A DNA stretch of 64,000 bases from Parafrankia discariae (GTDB lineage: Bacteria; Actinomycetota; Actinomycetes; Frankiales; Frankiaceae): assembly GCF_000373365.1 (NCBI RefSeq), contig NZ_KB891252.1:233732-297731 (forward strand). Reading direction: 5' to 3'. Of the stretch, positions 44,163 through 54,579 are shown in pieces. The notes beneath the pieces are model-generated. The model saw nothing but the letters and a program-made list of their open reading frames with translations, had not been told where the DNA came from and did not search any database. Position 1 is the stretch's first letter. The number at the start of each line of letters is the position of its first letter. Position numbers and translations under genes: made by a program.

Positions 44163-44253
44163 CGTGGTGTTCCGCGGAACACCACGCCGGGACTCCCGCG
44201 GGCTCGTGGTCACCGCGAACCAGGCTCGATCCTGGTGTTCCACGGAGCACCAG
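44163..44253. repeat. two related palindromes
   Basis: A perfect 24-bp palindrome (cgtggtgttccgcggaacac-cacg, 44163-44186) is followed 69 bp on by a near-copy (ctggtgttccacggagcaccag, 44232-44253, one mispaired base pair). Both share ggtgttcc-n-cgga-caccag-like arms. They lie after DUF302 and before the integrase remnant. They could be terminators, operators or att-associated sites. Confidence 0.55.
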
Positions 44254-44339
44254 GACCCACACGCGACCCACCGCGGCTGACAGCTCCGCAGGGGCCGAAC
44301 CCCACACGTCCGCCACGGTCACCTCCTTCTCCTCCCGGC

Positions 44340-44615
44340 CGCCGGTTCGCGCTCACCGAGAGCCTCGACGGCGCCTTCGTCAGCCATCTCAAGCACCGGC
44401 CGGTCCAGGACGACGAGCGTGAGACCGTCGGCGCGGCCTGGGACAACGGGGTGCTTCCCGACGAGCGCGGTGGGCCCGTCCAGCTCCGGTACCTGATGTC
44501 CAGGCGGCTCGGCCACTCGTCGTCGTCGACCACCGCGAACCTGTACGTCCATCTGCCGCGGTCGGCGGGGCAGCAGGCGGCGGAGACAGTGGCCGCTGCG
44601 ATCCCCCGCCCGACG
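44340..44615 (+). pseudogene. tyrosine recombinase remnant beside tRNA-Ser
   Basis: In one frame, 44346-44480 reads like the mid-domain of a phage-type integrase ('FALTESLDGAFVSHLKHRPV', 'WDNGVLPDERGGPVQ'). Then, without the RHxxR section, it jumps to the C-terminal 'RRLGHSSSSTTANLYVHL' with the nucleophile Tyr (44544-44546). The active-site histidine/arginine block is deleted. No start codon is credible. The remnant ends about 115 nt from the 3' end of tRNA-Ser, the usual integrase place, so a mobile element once integrated there. Confidence 0.7.
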
Positions 44616-44730
44616 CGACGTCCGCACCATGTCCTCACCAGCAGTGGTGAGAGCTCGGGGATTTCACAGGGCGGAAGAGAAGTGCCTGGCCAGCGGCCCG
44701 TCCGAGGTGGACGGGCCCGACCGCGAGGGG

Positions 44731-44821
44731 CGGAGGCTCGGGGATTTGAACCCCGGAGGGGGTATAAGCCCCCAACCGCATTAGCAGTGCGGCGCCATAG
44801 ACCGGACTAGGCGAAGCCTCC
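44731..44821 (-). tRNA. tRNA-Ser (anticodon GCT)
   Basis: Read on the minus strand: acceptor GGAGGCT pairs with AGCCTCC, followed by discriminator G at 44731. The anticodon loop CTGCTAA gives GCT, reading AGC/AGU. A long variable arm (about GGGGGCTTATAAGCCCCC), the T-arm GGTTCAAATCC and a D-arm are present, as for a class II tRNA. No CCA is encoded directly (GCC follows). Confidence 0.93.
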
Positions 44822-44966
44822 TGAGTGTGCGTCACCAAGCATAGCGTCCCGCGCGGCGAACCAGACCCCGCCCCTCCCGGCGTTTGCCGCGACATGTCGC
44901 TCCCGTGCGCGGACCGGGCGCCACCCGGCGCCGCGGAACCGCCCTGTGCCACGGAACCGCCGGAGA

Positions 44967-47312
44967 TCAGCCGGGCGTCTCGGTGCTCAGGGCGGACATG
45001 ACGGCGGTCGCCACCTCCGCTCGCCGCGCGCCGTCCAGGAGCCGTGGTGCGGTGAGGCCGGTCGCGGCCGGGTCCTCGACGTAGAAGGCGTCGACGACGT
45101 CGAGGCCGAGGGTCGCGACGATGGCGGTGCGGACGTCCAGGCCGGTCCCGGCGAGCGCGCCGGTGATCCGGTGCAGCACCCCGGCGCGGTCGGGGGCGCG
45201 CACCTCGATGACCGTCGTCGAGCCGGAGTCGTCGAAAATCACCTGCGGCGCGCCCGGCGTGTTCCACCGACGGGTGGTGGCGTAGTCCTGTTCCCGGCCG
45301 GCCAGGCGGGCGGTGACGTCGAGGGTGCCGGCCAGGGCCGCGCGCAGGTCGTCGCGCAGCCGTCTCGGGTCCGGGCGGTGGCCGTGCGCGGAGGCGACGG
45401 CGGCCTGCAGCAGCGAGCGGCCGTCGGCGCCCCGCGCGGAGGCTCGGCGGACGTCCAGCCGGTTGAGCGCGAGGACGCCGGCGGTGGTCGCGAGCAGGCC
45501 GACCTGGTCGGCGGTGACGACCACGATCTCGAACATGCCCTCGTCGGGGAGCGGGTTGACCTGCACGGTGAGGTCGTCGGGCAGGGCCAGCAGGGCGGTC
45601 TGCCGCTCGGTGAGCGCGGGCGGGCACGGCGGCGCCTCGCCGTCGAGCACGGCGGTGGCCCGGTGGACGAGGTCGGCGACGAGCCGGGCCTTCCAGGCGT
45701 TCCACGCGGTCGGGCCGGTGGCCTTCGCGTCGGCTTCGGTCAGCCGGTGCAGCAGAGTGAGCACGCGCACGCTGCCGGCCGCGGCCGCCACCGACTCGAT
45801 GGTGGCGGGGTCGTCGATGTCGCGGCGGGTCGCGGCCTCGGTCAGCAGCAGGTGATGGCGGACCATCGCGACCAGCACCTCGGTGTCCTCGGGTGGCAGG
45901 CCCAGCCGGGGCGCCAGCGTCCGGACGATGACGATGCCGGCGTCGGTGTGGTCTCCCGGGTATCCCTTGCCGATGTCGTGCAGCAGCGCGCCGAGCAGCA
46001 GCAGGTCGGGCCGGTCGACGTCCCTGGTGTGGGGGGCGGCGCGGGCGGCGGCCTCGATCAGGTGCCGGTCGACGGTGTACCGGTGGTAGGGGTTGCGCTG
46101 CGGCTTGCTGCGCACCGCCGCCCACTCGGGGATCAGCCGCACGAGCAGCCCCACCTGGTCGAGGGACTCCAGCACCCGCACCGCGGCGTCCCCGGTCGCC
46201 AGCAGGCTCACCAGGTCGTCTCGCGCGGCCTCGGGCCACGGCTCGGGCATCGCCGGCGCCTCGCGCCCGAGGCGGTCCATGGCGTAACGCCCGAACGGGA
46301 CGCCGGTGCGCGCCGCGGCGGCCGCCGCCCGGAGCACCAGCCCGGGGTCGGCGGCGGGCTCGGCGTCGCGGGCGAGCTGGATCTCCCCGTCCTGTTCGAC
46401 CACGCCCTCGTCGAGGGGGCGGCGGACCGGCCGGCGCAGCCGGGTACGGATCTTCGAGCGTTGCGCGGCGGCCACCCGGTACCAGGTCGTGTCCCAGGTC
46501 CAGGAGATCGTGCGGCCGGCGTCCGAGATGGCCCGGGACAGCGCGACGGAGTCGGGGTAGCCCAGTGCCGCGGCCACCGCCGTGCCGTCCTGCAGGAGCA
46601 GGCGGTCCTGCGCGCGGCCGTGGCTGAGCCGGCGGACCTCGCCGCGGGCGTCGAGCAGCACCCGGTAGGCCGTCTGGACCCGCTCCGGCGGCGCCTCGGC
46701 GACCCAGGCGGCGGCGAGCGCGTGCAGCGCGTGGACGTCCCGCAGGCCGCCCCGGGCCTCCTTGAGGTCGGGTTCCAGCAGGAAGGCGAGCTCGCCCAGC
46801 CGGCGCGCCCGCTCCGCGACCGCCTCGGCGAGCTCGGGCAGGCGGCGCGACGCGCGTTCCCGCCACCGGCTCCGGACCCGTTCCAGCAGCGTGTCCGCGA
46901 GGGCCGCGTCGCCGTGGAGCACGCGGGCGTCGAGCAGGCCGAGTGCCGCCTTGAGGTCGGAGTCGGCGACGGAGACGGCCTCGTCCACGGTGCGGACGCT
47001 GTGGTCCAGGCCGACGCCGGCGTCCCACAGCGGATACCAGATCGCGTCGGCGACGGCGGAGATGTCGCCGCGGCGGCCGGCACGGCCCTCCCGGCCGTCG
47101 TGGACGAGCACGAGGTCCAGGTCGCTGCCGAACGCGGGCTCGCCCCGCCCGTAGCCACCGACCGCGAGCAGCGCGATCCCGGGCCCCGGTTCCCCGAACA
47201 GCTCCCCGAGGGCTGTGTCGGCGAGCTCGACCAGTGCCTCCCGCAGCGCGGGCCCGGTCTTATCGGGAAAAGCGTCCACCCTGCCCCGCAGGGCCTGGAG
47301 CCTGTCGTTCAC
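44967..47312 (-). CDS. glnD: [protein-PII] uridylyl/adenylyltransferase GlnD
   Basis: A 781-residue bifunctional nitrogen sensor. N-terminal nucleotidyltransferase domain: 'VGGYGRGEPAFGSDLDLVLV' with the GSDLD metal site. Central HD domain: 'LLLGALLHDIGKGYPGDHTD', which would remove the nucleotide from PII. Two ACT domains near the C-terminus ('TVIEVRAPDRAGVLHRITGA') bind glutamine. In actinobacteria GlnD often adenylylates the PII protein GlnK. It follows glnK on the same strand, but a rho-independent terminator lies between (47433-47460), so some of its transcription may be separate. Confidence 0.93.
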   Translation of the reverse strand: MNDRLQALRGRVDAFPDKTGPALREALVELADTALGELFGEPGPGIALLAVGGYGRGEPAFGSDLDLVLVHDGREGRAGRRGDISAVADAIWYPLWDAGVGLDHSVRTVDEAVSVADSDLKAALGLLDARVLHGDAALADTLLERVRSRWRERASRRLPELAEAVAERARRLGELAFLLEPDLKEARGGLRDVHALHALAAAWVAEAPPERVQTAYRVLLDARGEVRRLSHGRAQDRLLLQDGTAVAAALGYPDSVALSRAISDAGRTISWTWDTTWYRVAAAQRSKIRTRLRRPVRRPLDEGVVEQDGEIQLARDAEPAADPGLVLRAAAAAARTGVPFGRYAMDRLGREAPAMPEPWPEAARDDLVSLLATGDAAVRVLESLDQVGLLVRLIPEWAAVRSKPQRNPYHRYTVDRHLIEAAARAAPHTRDVDRPDLLLLGALLHDIGKGYPGDHTDAGIVIVRTLAPRLGLPPEDTEVLVAMVRHHLLLTEAATRRDIDDPATIESVAAAAGSVRVLTLLHRLTEADAKATGPTAWNAWKARLVADLVHRATAVLDGEAPPCPPALTERQTALLALPDDLTVQVNPLPDEGMFEIVVVTADQVGLLATTAGVLALNRLDVRRASARGADGRSLLQAAVASAHGHRPDPRRLRDDLRAALAGTLDVTARLAGREQDYATTRRWNTPGAPQVIFDDSGSTTVIEVRAPDRAGVLHRITGALAGTGLDVRTAIVATLGLDVVDAFYVEDPAATGLTAPRLLDGARRAEVATAVMSALSTETPG

Positions 47313-47423
47313 CCGCCACCCCCGTCGTACTGGGTCCTATCCCCCGCCCACGCAGTCTGTCGCGGTTTCTCGCGCGATGTTCACGGTTCCGCGCCACGAT
47401 GTTCGCCGCGGCTTCACCGAACC

Positions 47424-47460
47424 GAAAAGAAAGGGGGCGCGCCGTAACAGGCGCGCCCCC
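47424..47460 (-). terminator. intrinsic terminator after glnK
   Basis: On the minus strand, perfect 10-bp GC arms (47433-47442 and 47451-47460) enclose 8 nt and are followed by a T-rich tract (TTTCTTTT). This is the clearest rho-independent terminator of the window. It follows glnK by 17 nt and precedes glnD by about 110 nt. Confidence 0.8.
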
Positions 47461-47477
47461 GGATGTTCTTCCCGGTC

Positions 47478-49096
<1,619 letters not shown>

Positions 49097-49202
49097 GTCT
49101 CTCCCGTCATTCCCCCCGCGCGCACCGCGCGGACTGCGCTACCCCGGTCCCCGGCCACGCTGCGCTCGTCCCGGTCCTTCGGCCGAAGAGTCGATAAGAT
49201 CT

Positions 49203-49240
49203 GTTCCGATCTAGTGTCTTTCCTGTTTCTGACATGTGAA
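49203..49240 (-). promoter_or_regulatory. GlnR box upstream of amtB
   Basis: On the minus strand the half-sites TTCAC-n6-GAAAC-n6-GACAC-n6-GGAAC occur at exactly 11-nt steps (complement: gttcc at 49203, gtgtc at 49214, gtttc at 49225, gtgaa at 49236). The Streptomyces GlnR consensus is gTnAC-n6-GaAAC repeated, so both spacing and order fit two boxes. It lies about 107 nt before the amtB start. GlnR itself is encoded at 16409 here. Binding is inferred. Confidence 0.75.
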
Positions 49241-49328
49241 ATCGATTAATTGGGCGACCCATGCTCCCCGAGGTTGGTCTCAGCGTGGGCGTTCCGGGAC
49301 TCTCCGTGTCGTTCGGCGTGCTTCCGTG

Positions 49329-49348
49329 ACTGTACAACTGCATACAGT
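49329..49348. promoter_or_regulatory. operator-like dyad upstream of the NlpC/P60 gene
   Basis: Six-nt arms actgta (49329-49334) and tacagt (49343-49348) separated by 8 nt form a 20-bp operator-shaped dyad in the divergent amtB/nlpC gap. No known regulator can be assigned. Confidence 0.35.
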
Positions 49349-49566
49349 TACGGTGCGACGTCGTGACCAGTGTTCCGACGGAGGGCTGCCATAGCGCCGG
49401 CAGCCCGCCCCACGAGGCCTGCACTATCCCCCGATCGGGTACATCTCCGCCCGTTTCGTCCCCGTCCGGGGACCCACCAGGTAACGTCAATGTAAGTACG
49501 CCGGCACTCGAAACAGACAAAGGTTCCCACCGGTCGGCAACGCGCCGGACCATTGACGGGCGGGGC

Positions 49567-50829
49567 ATGCGCCCGGTCCTCATCACGTTGCTGGGCGTTC
49601 TCGCCGCCGGGCCCTCCCTGACCGGCGCGGGCGGGGGCATCGGAGCGGGGACGGCCCGCGCGGAGCCGAGCGGGCCCACCCGCGGTGACGAGACCCGCGG
49701 CGACGCGCCCCCCGGCAGCCCGGGCAGCTCCGGCAGCTCGGGCGCGGGATCACAGGGCGGCCGCGCGGAGGATCTCGGCGGCATCGCCGCCCAGATCACC
49801 GCGACCCGGGCCCGCCTCGACGACCTCAGCCACAAGATGTCCGTGGCCGCCGAGCAGTACAACGCCGAACGCATCCGGCTCGCCGAGGCGGAACGCGCCG
49901 CGGCCACGGCCACCCAGCGGCTGCGCACGGCGGACGTCGCCGTCCGGCACGCCACCGACCGGCACCGCGGCCTGGCGACGTCGGCCTACCGCTCCGGCGG
50001 GCTGGAACAGCTCTCCATTCTGCTCACCGGCGATCCCCGTGCCGCGCTCGACCGCGCCGGCGCCGTCGACGCGCTGTCCCGGCGGCAGCGGGCCACCGAA
50101 GCCGACCTGCGGCTCGCCCGCCACGACCAGACCGAGGCGAAGCAGGCCGCCGACGAGACCCACGCCGGCCGCCAGCGGCTCGTCGACTCGCTTGCCGAGC
50201 GCCGGCGCGAGCTGGAGGAGTCAGCCACCGAGCAGGGCACGCTGCTCAACGACCTGATCGACCGGCAGGCGGAGCTGGAACGCCAGGCCCGGGAACGCGA
50301 GGCCGCCGCGCTGCGGGCCCGCAAGGCCGCCGAGGCGGCGGCCGCCGCCGAGACCGCCCGCCAGGCCGCGCTGGAACGCGACCGGCTCGCCCGGGAGGCC
50401 GGCCTCGTCGCGACGGCGGGCAGCGCCTTCGCCGCGGTACCCGCCCTGCCGGCCGCGCCGCCCCCGACCGGCGGCAGCGGCGGCGCGGCCCGCGCCGTCC
50501 AGGAGGCGCGCGCCCAGCTCGGAAAGCCGTACGTCTGGGGCGCCGAGGGCCCGAACAGCTTCGACTGCTCCGGACTCAGCCAGTGGGTCTGGGGGAAGGC
50601 CGGCGTCGGAATCCCGCACTACACCGGCGACCAGTGGGCGGCCGGCCGGCACGTCACCCGCAACGAGCTGATCCCCGGCGACCTGGTCTTCTTCGGCGCC
50701 GACCTCTACCACGTGGGCATCTACATCGGGAGCGGCCAGATGATCCACGCGCCGCGGACCGGTGAGGTCGTACGGATCGAGAACGTGTGGTGGTCATCGT
50801 TCCAGGGCGGCATCCGCCCGGGCGCCTGA
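49567..50829 (+). CDS. secreted NlpC/P60 peptidoglycan endopeptidase
   Basis: A 420-residue cell-wall hydrolase. An N-terminal Sec signal (residues 3-~31) is followed by a Ser/Gly linker (about 35-65). Residues ~75-290 are a long coiled coil rich in Ala, Arg and Glu. The C-terminal NlpC/P60 domain (~310-420) has C334 in 'NSFDCSGLSQWVWG', H382 in 'ADLYHVGIYIG' and H394. It resembles the actinobacterial RipA/DL-endopeptidase type with a helical regulatory region that masks the site. The ATG at 49567 is chosen because it starts the signal peptide. Confidence 0.9.
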   Translation: MRPVLITLLGVLAAGPSLTGAGGGIGAGTARAEPSGPTRGDETRGDAPPGSPGSSGSSGAGSQGGRAEDLGGIAAQITATRARLDDLSHKMSVAAEQYNAERIRLAEAERAAATATQRLRTADVAVRHATDRHRGLATSAYRSGGLEQLSILLTGDPRAALDRAGAVDALSRRQRATEADLRLARHDQTEAKQAADETHAGRQRLVDSLAERRRELEESATEQGTLLNDLIDRQAELERQAREREAAALRARKAAEAAAAAETARQAALERDRLAREAGLVATAGSAFAAVPALPAAPPPTGGSGGAARAVQEARAQLGKPYVWGAEGPNSFDCSGLSQWVWGKAGVGIPHYTGDQWAAGRHVTRNELIPGDLVFFGADLYHVGIYIGSGQMIHAPRTGEVVRIENVWWSSFQGGIRPGA

Positions 50830-50918
50830 CACACCCGGCAGGCCACCCGGTGGGCGGGTAGGCGCCCGCCCCCGGGGTGGCCCCGGACAGCGGGTGGCCC
50901 CGACGGCGGACAGACAAA

Positions 50919-50944
50919 CGGGCCGGGCGTCCGCGCCCGGCCCG
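50919..50944. terminator. convergent terminator
   Basis: Perfect 11-bp arms (50919-50929 and 50934-50944) with a 4-nt loop between the NlpC/P60 gene and the DtxR gene, which converge. Likely bidirectional. Confidence 0.7.
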
Positions 50945-51030
50945 ACAGTCAGATCCACATTCCTACCGGTGCTCCCGTACGAGTTGCTTCCGTACGAGAG
51001 CTGTGTGCGTACGTGCCGCTGTTACCCGGA

Positions 51031-51714
51031 TCAGTGATTGACGTAGACGAGCGCCGCTGTGCTGCGGTCGATCTCGGCCTCGCTGTCACCGTCCGGCTTG
51101 CCGATGTACACCCTGTCGCCGCGCGCGTTCAGGTACAGCTGCGCCCCGGGCACGATCGCGGCGTCCCGCAGGACCCGCATCGCCTCCTCGTCGGTCTGGA
51201 GGCGCTCCGAGATCCAGGCCACCGTCACCGACTTGGTCCCCGTGTTGCTCCGCTCGGCCGAGGTGAGCAGGCTCACGGGTGCCACGCCCGGCGGCTGCGC
51301 CGTCTCGAGCTGCGCCGGGATCTCGTTCCCGAACGGGCACCGCTTCGGATCACCGAGCAGGACCGTCAGCCGGGCCTCGACCTCGTCCGAGATCACATGC
51401 TCCCAGCGGCAGGCCTCGTTGTGGACCAGCGCCCAGTCCAGGCCAATGACCTTGGTGAGGAGCAACTCGGCCAAGCGGTGCTTACGCATGACCGCCGTTG
51501 CTCTGACCAGGCCCTTCTCCGTGAACTGCACGGTCCGGTCGTCGGCGAGCGCGACGAGGCCCTCGTTCGCGAGGCGCGCGGTCGACTCACTTGCGGCCGG
51601 CGCGCTCACGTGAAGGCGCTCGACCAGGCGCGCGCGCAGCGGGGTGATGCCCTCCTCCCGTAGTTCATACAGGGTCCGGAGGTACATCTCGGTACTGTCG
51701 ATCAGTCCAGTCAC
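51031..51714 (-). CDS. DtxR/IdeR-family metal-dependent repressor
   Basis: A 227-residue regulator with three domains. N-terminal winged helix: 'LRARLVERLHVSAPAASEST'. Dimer and metal-binding domain: 'WALVHNEACRWEHVISDEVE', which holds Cys and His ligands. C-terminal SH3-like domain: 'LYLNARGDRVYIGKP'. It matches IdeR/DtxR layout closely and would sense Fe2+, or Mn2+ as in MntR. The GTG at 51714 has ggaga close upstream, which decides the start. Confidence 0.9.
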   Translation of the reverse strand: MTGLIDSTEMYLRTLYELREEGITPLRARLVERLHVSAPAASESTARLANEGLVALADDRTVQFTEKGLVRATAVMRKHRLAELLLTKVIGLDWALVHNEACRWEHVISDEVEARLTVLLGDPKRCPFGNEIPAQLETAQPPGVAPVSLLTSAERSNTGTKSVTVAWISERLQTDEEAMRVLRDAAIVPGAQLYLNARGDRVYIGKPDGDSEAEIDRSTAALVYVNH

Positions 51715-52055
51715 CGGTCTCCTTCGTCCGCAACCAGAGTACGCCGCAACGCCTGGCAGGAGGAGTCGCATTCCTCTGCGTCCTGATGGCGGAGTGTGGT
51801 ATGTCCATGCCCGTTCCGTCACCGCGTCGCCAGCCAGACCGACTCCCACCCAGAGTATCGACGTGAGCACAACTTGTCGCGACTACCGCTCGCTCGACGG
51901 ACGGCGTCGCGCGGCCCCACGACGATGCCCGCCAACGCCAGGGTAGGACGTCCGCACCAGCCCCACCGGCCGTGCCACGGGCGGCTCGCGGCCGGCCCGC
52001 GGTCAGGGGCACCAGTCCGGCGGCTCGGCCGCGGCGAGTACCTACACTCGAGGGT
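51715..52055. other. divergent promoter region
   Basis: This 341-nt gap lies between the DtxR gene and the DUF3039 gene. It has no strong repeats; both promoters are presumed here. Confidence 0.4.
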
Positions 52056-52280
52056 ATGAGCACGACTCAGATCGCGCCGGAGACCTCTGACACCCGTTCG
52101 GACGAGGGGGATGATCTCTCTCACTACGCGCGCCGGGAGGAGATCGTCCGCGCCTCCATCGAAGGCGGTCGCGTGACGGCGCTGTGCGGGTACAAGTTCG
52201 AGCCGGTCCGCGACCCCAAGCGCTTCCCGGTCTGCCCCAAGTGCAAGGAGCTCGTGGAGATGGCCGAGCAGTTCGGCTGA
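52056..52280 (+). CDS. DUF3039 protein
   Basis: A 74-residue actinobacterial protein with a probable zinc site: a His in 'DLSHYARREEIVRAS', Cys in 'VTALCGYKFEPVRD' and Cys-x-x-Cys in 'FPVCPKCKELVEM'. Almost every residue matches the family as I know it. Often it lies near a DtxR-like gene. ATG at 52056. Function unknown. Confidence 0.88.
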   Translation: MSTTQIAPETSDTRSDEGDDLSHYARREEIVRASIEGGRVTALCGYKFEPVRDPKRFPVCPKCKELVEMAEQFG

Positions 52281-52481
52281 GCCCCCCTGCCGCGCGCGGA
52301 CCGGTCGGGCTCCCCCGTGCCGCCACCCGGATCCGCTCGCGTACGCGGGCCCGGGTGGAGTCGCCTTCCCACTCCGGTGTCCGGATGCGTAGGCTTGCGA
52401 GGCGTCGAGTGATCCCTGTACCGTCGATCATGGAACCGCCGCCAGGCGCCCCACCGGCCAGGCGCGGGGCCACTCCACAAC

Positions 52482-52554
52482 GCCCCTGTAGCTCAGTGGA
52501 TAGAGCGACCGCCTCCTAAGCGGTAGGCCGCAGGTCCGATTCCTGCCAGGGGCA
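52482..52554 (+). tRNA. tRNA-Arg (anticodon CCT)
   Basis: Acceptor gcccctg pairs with caggggc (52547-52553), discriminator A at 52554. The anticodon loop ctcctaa gives CCT, reading AGG. The D-arm gctcagtggatagagc and T-arm ccgattcctgcc fit normal folds. No CCA is encoded. The tyrosine recombinase gene begins 42 nt after its 3' end, so this tRNA is a likely integration site. Confidence 0.93.
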
Positions 52555-52596
52555 CAAACCATCGTTGACCTGCGCTGGACCCGACTACTTTCGATC

Positions 52597-53477
52597 ATGG
52601 AAGTGGCGCGCAGAGCCCCCAAGACGTGCAAGCTCTACCTCGACGCCGCCACCGCACTGATCAACTACCTGGCCGACTCCGACGATCCATCCGCCGAAGC
52701 CGCCGAGATCACGAAGGCGCAGATCGAGGAGTTCCTGATCTGGTTCGGCACCGTGCCGACCCCGCGACGACCCGAGGGCCGTGGCGACGCCTACGTGAAC
52801 CAGACCTTCCGCGCTTTACAGCAGTGGTTCAGGTGGCTTCTCGACGAAGAGGAGATCGCACACCCACCCCTGGAGCGGATGTCACCGCCGAAGGTCGACG
52901 AGAAGCCCGTCCCGGTGCTGCACGAAGACGAGATCCGCGCCGTTCTGGCCACCTGCGCCGGTAAGACGTTCGCGGATCGCCGTGACAACGCGATCATCCG
53001 TTGTCTGCTCGACTCCGGCGGGCGGCGCACCGAGATCGCCAAGCTCCGCGTCGAGGACGTCGACCTCACGCGGAAGGTGCTGCATGTGCTCGGCAAGGGG
53101 CACCGCCCGCGGCCGGCGCCGATCGGCAACAGCACCGCGCTCGCCCTTGGCCGCTACATGCGAATTCGTACCCGTGACAAGCACGCGAGCCGTCCCGAGC
53201 TGTGGCTTGCCGACCGCGGCCGCGGCCCGCTCACCGGTGACGGGCCCGCCCGGATGATCGGACGCCGCGGGGAGCAGGCGGGCATCAAGGGTCTGCACCC
53301 CACCAGTTCCGGCACACGCTCGCCAACGACTGGCAGTTCGCCGGAGGCAGCGAAGGCGACCTCATGCGAATCATGGGCTGGAGTTCCCGGCAGATGGTCG
53401 ACCGCTACGCCAAGATCGCGCAGGAGAAGCGCGCGCAGCAGGCCCGCGAACGCCTTGCCCTCGGCGACCGTTTCTGA
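52597..53477 (+). pseudogene. tyrosine recombinase with frameshift
   Basis: The N-terminal core-binding domain ('APKTCKLYLDAATALINYLA') and much of the catalytic domain ('DSGGRRTEIAKLRVEDVDLT', first catalytic Arg) read well to about 53298. At a run of four C (53298-53302) one base seems missing. The conserved end ('HQFRHTLANDWQFAG', 'DRYAKIAQEKRAQQ', with the RHxxR and the Tyr) continues in the next frame to a stop at 53475-53477. This is a Cre-like integrase for the tRNA-Arg island, inactive unless the gap is a sequencing error. Confidence 0.75.
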
Positions 53478-53569
53478 CCGATCGCGGTCGCAGATGGGAC
53501 GCCGGAACGCCCTCCCGCACGCCTGAGACCACCCACGCTGACACGAGAACGGTCGCCGTAGGCGGTCTC

Positions 53570-53782
53570 TCAGGAGTCGCCGCGCCATCCCGGACGGTTC
53601 CGGTCGCACCACCCCTCGACGTCGCGCCGGTGCCACAGGCGGATGCGCGGCTTGACCACCGCTGGAGTCGGGAAGCCCGCGTACCGGGTGAGCATGTCGG
53701 CCCGTGATCGACTCACGCCCAGCATCGATGCGAAGTCGCTGACGTCGATCAAATCGAGGACACATTCACTGCTCACAAGCAC
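53570..53782 (-). CDS. excisionase / MerR-like helix-turn-helix protein
   Basis: A 70-residue DNA-binding protein of the AlpA/excisionase type: 'LIDVSDFASMLGVSRSRADM' as the helix-turn-helix and 'PRIRLWHRRDVEGWCDRNR' as the following wing and helix. Such proteins direct excision by a partner recombinase, here the frameshifted one. Transcribed opposite to the integrase. Confidence 0.7.
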   Translation of the reverse strand: MLVSSECVLDLIDVSDFASMLGVSRSRADMLTRYAGFPTPAVVKPRIRLWHRRDVEGWCDRNRPGWRGDS

Positions 53783-53971
53783 GTGACGCTATGCGATGCT
53801 CCTTGTCTTGCCTTATAACCTTTCCTTCTTGCCCTGTCTACGTACTGTTGCTTCTCATCTTGTCGATGTAGCCTGTTCCCCCGGTCGATCGGCCGGGAAA
53901 CAGGGTAGGCCCGGTCCGGTGGGCGAACACCGGGCCGGGCCCTGGGCACCGACCTTCGGGAGGTCAGCACC

Positions 53972-54340
53972 GTGCCTGAGAGTCAACCAGCAAGCACCAA
54001 CAAAACCGCTCCGTCCGCCGACCCACCCCGCGGCCCGGACGTGGTGGTCCGTGAGACGGGAACGGGACCGTTCCAGTACCTCGTGGTCGATGTGCCCGCC
54101 GGTGCGCACCCGGCGAGCCTGGCCAAGGCGTTGCGCAGTCTGCCGATCGCCTGCGAGTTCGTGAACATGGCCGACATGGCCGGCACGCGCTCCGGTGGCG
54201 AGCTGCGCTTCCGCGTTCACGACGGCCACGGCCCCGCGCACCACTCCGGGAGCACCTACGGCGGCATCGGCACACGGGTGCCCCGTCTCGACTCGGACAG
54301 CCCGTTCGACACCGAGCAACCCGCGGGCGGTGCCCGGTGA
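53972..54340 (+). CDS. hypothetical protein of the tRNA-Arg island
   Basis: A 122-residue protein with a GTG start and gggagg upstream. N-terminal 30 residues are disordered, then alpha/beta sequence ('FQYLVVDVPAGAHPASLAKA', 'CEFVNMADMAGTRSGGELRF'), and a flexible tail. Its stop overlaps the next GTG start by 4 nt, so the pair is translationally coupled. No homology recognised. Confidence 0.55.
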   Translation: MPESQPASTNKTAPSADPPRGPDVVVRETGTGPFQYLVVDVPAGAHPASLAKALRSLPIACEFVNMADMAGTRSGGELRFRVHDGHGPAHHSGSTYGGIGTRVPRLDSDSPFDTEQPAGGAR

Positions 54341-54579
54341 CCGCTCATCTGGTGTTGCCCGCCGCGTCTCATCGGGTGCAGGCGGCCCGGCGAAGGGCGG
54401 TGGCATCGGCGGACCACCGGTCGCTTCTCGTGGGCATCCTCGTGCTTGACGACACTGGAGTTCCGATCGACGTGGTCAGCCCGTTCGGCAGCGAGACAGC
54501 CGCCCGGCAGTGGGCCGACCAGCACGGCGTCACGACGTACCAGATCCTCCCGGCCTGGATCGCGGGCGGACGCCGTTAA
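54337..54579 (+). CDS. small hypothetical protein, coupled to 53972-54340
   Basis: An 80-residue protein with a strand pair ('LLVGILVLDDTGVPIDVVSP') then a helix ('SETAARQWADQHGVTTYQIL'). The second half recalls the stress-type pattern of small proteins at 37330 in this window. It starts within the stop of the upstream gene (GTGA). Function unknown. Confidence 0.55.
   Translation: MTAHLVLPAASHRVQAARRRAVASADHRSLLVGILVLDDTGVPIDVVSPFGSETAARQWADQHGVTTYQILPAWIAGGRR

Noticed and set aside
49260..49566. possible c-di-AMP (ydaO) riboswitch before the NlpC/P60 gene
   Set aside because: Such riboswitches precede many actinobacterial wall hydrolases, but the conserved elements could not be found.
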